A stretch of DNA of 5,847 bases from Salinisphaeraceae bacterium UBA4764 (GTDB taxonomy: Bacteria > Pseudomonadota > Gammaproteobacteria > Nevskiales > Salinisphaeraceae), in NCBI GenBank assembly GCA_002403445.1, contig DHHU01000027.1, positions 8,171 to 14,017 on the forward strand, written 5' to 3'. Positions 5,817 through 5,847 of this stretch are shown piece after piece. Position 1 is the first letter of the stretch. Each line of letters begins with the position of its first letter. A model generated the notes under the pieces. The model was not told the origin of the DNA, ran no database searches, and worked only from the letters and a program-made list of their open reading frames with translations. A program made the translations under genes and the position numbers.

Positions 5817-5847
5817 ATGAAAAAAGCGCCGCATTCTCCGACTCAAT
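5817..5847 (+). CDS. Possible start of a further gene, cut by the window edge
   Basis: An ATG directly abuts the TAA of the DUF1232 gene and opens MKKAPHSPTQ, in frame to the end of the window. CGGAT at 5803-5807 lies nine bases before it and could act as a weak ribosome binding site. Direct stop-start abutment and a Lys-Lys beginning are typical of a following operon gene. Ten codons are too few to decide, and the family cannot be named. Confidence 0.35.
   Translation, partial: MKKAPHSPTQ

Noticed and set aside
5809..5832. GCGGC...GCCGC repeat around the run of A's at the right end, as a terminator
   Set aside because: The stem is only 5 bp with a 14-nt loop, and the A-run is inside the loop rather than a T-run after the stem.
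5316..5846. A 176-codon open frame on the minus strand at the right end
   Set aside because: It is opposite the DUF1232 gene and the mutM 3' end, both clearly coding, and its translation shows no domain or plausible composition.

Overview
The window reads as ordinary bacterial chromosome with single-copy housekeeping and accessory genes. The protein families (MobA, Acs and MutM of proteobacterial type, DUF2007, DUF1232) and a coding GC content that looks moderately high suggest a proteobacterium, most likely a gammaproteobacterium. The sequence alone does not fix genus or species. I see no transposase, phage gene, CRISPR array, tRNA or rRNA.

Layout. Positions 1-263 carry no convincing gene; this is the region downstream of mobA, AT-richer by eye, with one orphan sigma70-like promoter. 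Three genes then run leftward on the minus strand: acs (1626-3584), an HNH nuclease-family gene (890-1468), and mobA (264-980), whose longest reading frame overlaps the HNH gene by 91 nt. The 157-nt gap between acs and the HNH gene holds a short stem-loop and an 11-bp perfect inverted repeat. A fourth minus-strand gene (3749-4135), upstream of acs, encodes a small exported protein of unknown function. From an 84-nt divergent spacer a plus-strand cluster runs rightward: a DUF2007/zinc-finger protein (4220-4537), mutM (4541-5359), a DUF1232 membrane protein (5415-5816), and possibly the first codons of another gene at the right edge.

Function. Acs activates acetate to acetyl-CoA and carries the conserved C-terminal lysine that is a reversible acetylation switch in this family. 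MobA adds GMP to molybdopterin for bis-MGD enzymes. MutM removes oxidised purines from DNA. The close packing DUF2007-mutM-DUF1232 suggests one transcript, but nothing in the sequence shows that the products cooperate.

I did not find a clear undescribed system. The points most worth a second look are a displaced cysteine in the MutM zinc finger (C-x3-C instead of C-x2-C), the HNH/mobA overlap with its ambiguous start, the inverted-repeat element between acs and the HNH gene, and the small exported protein with a conserved-looking C-terminal half.
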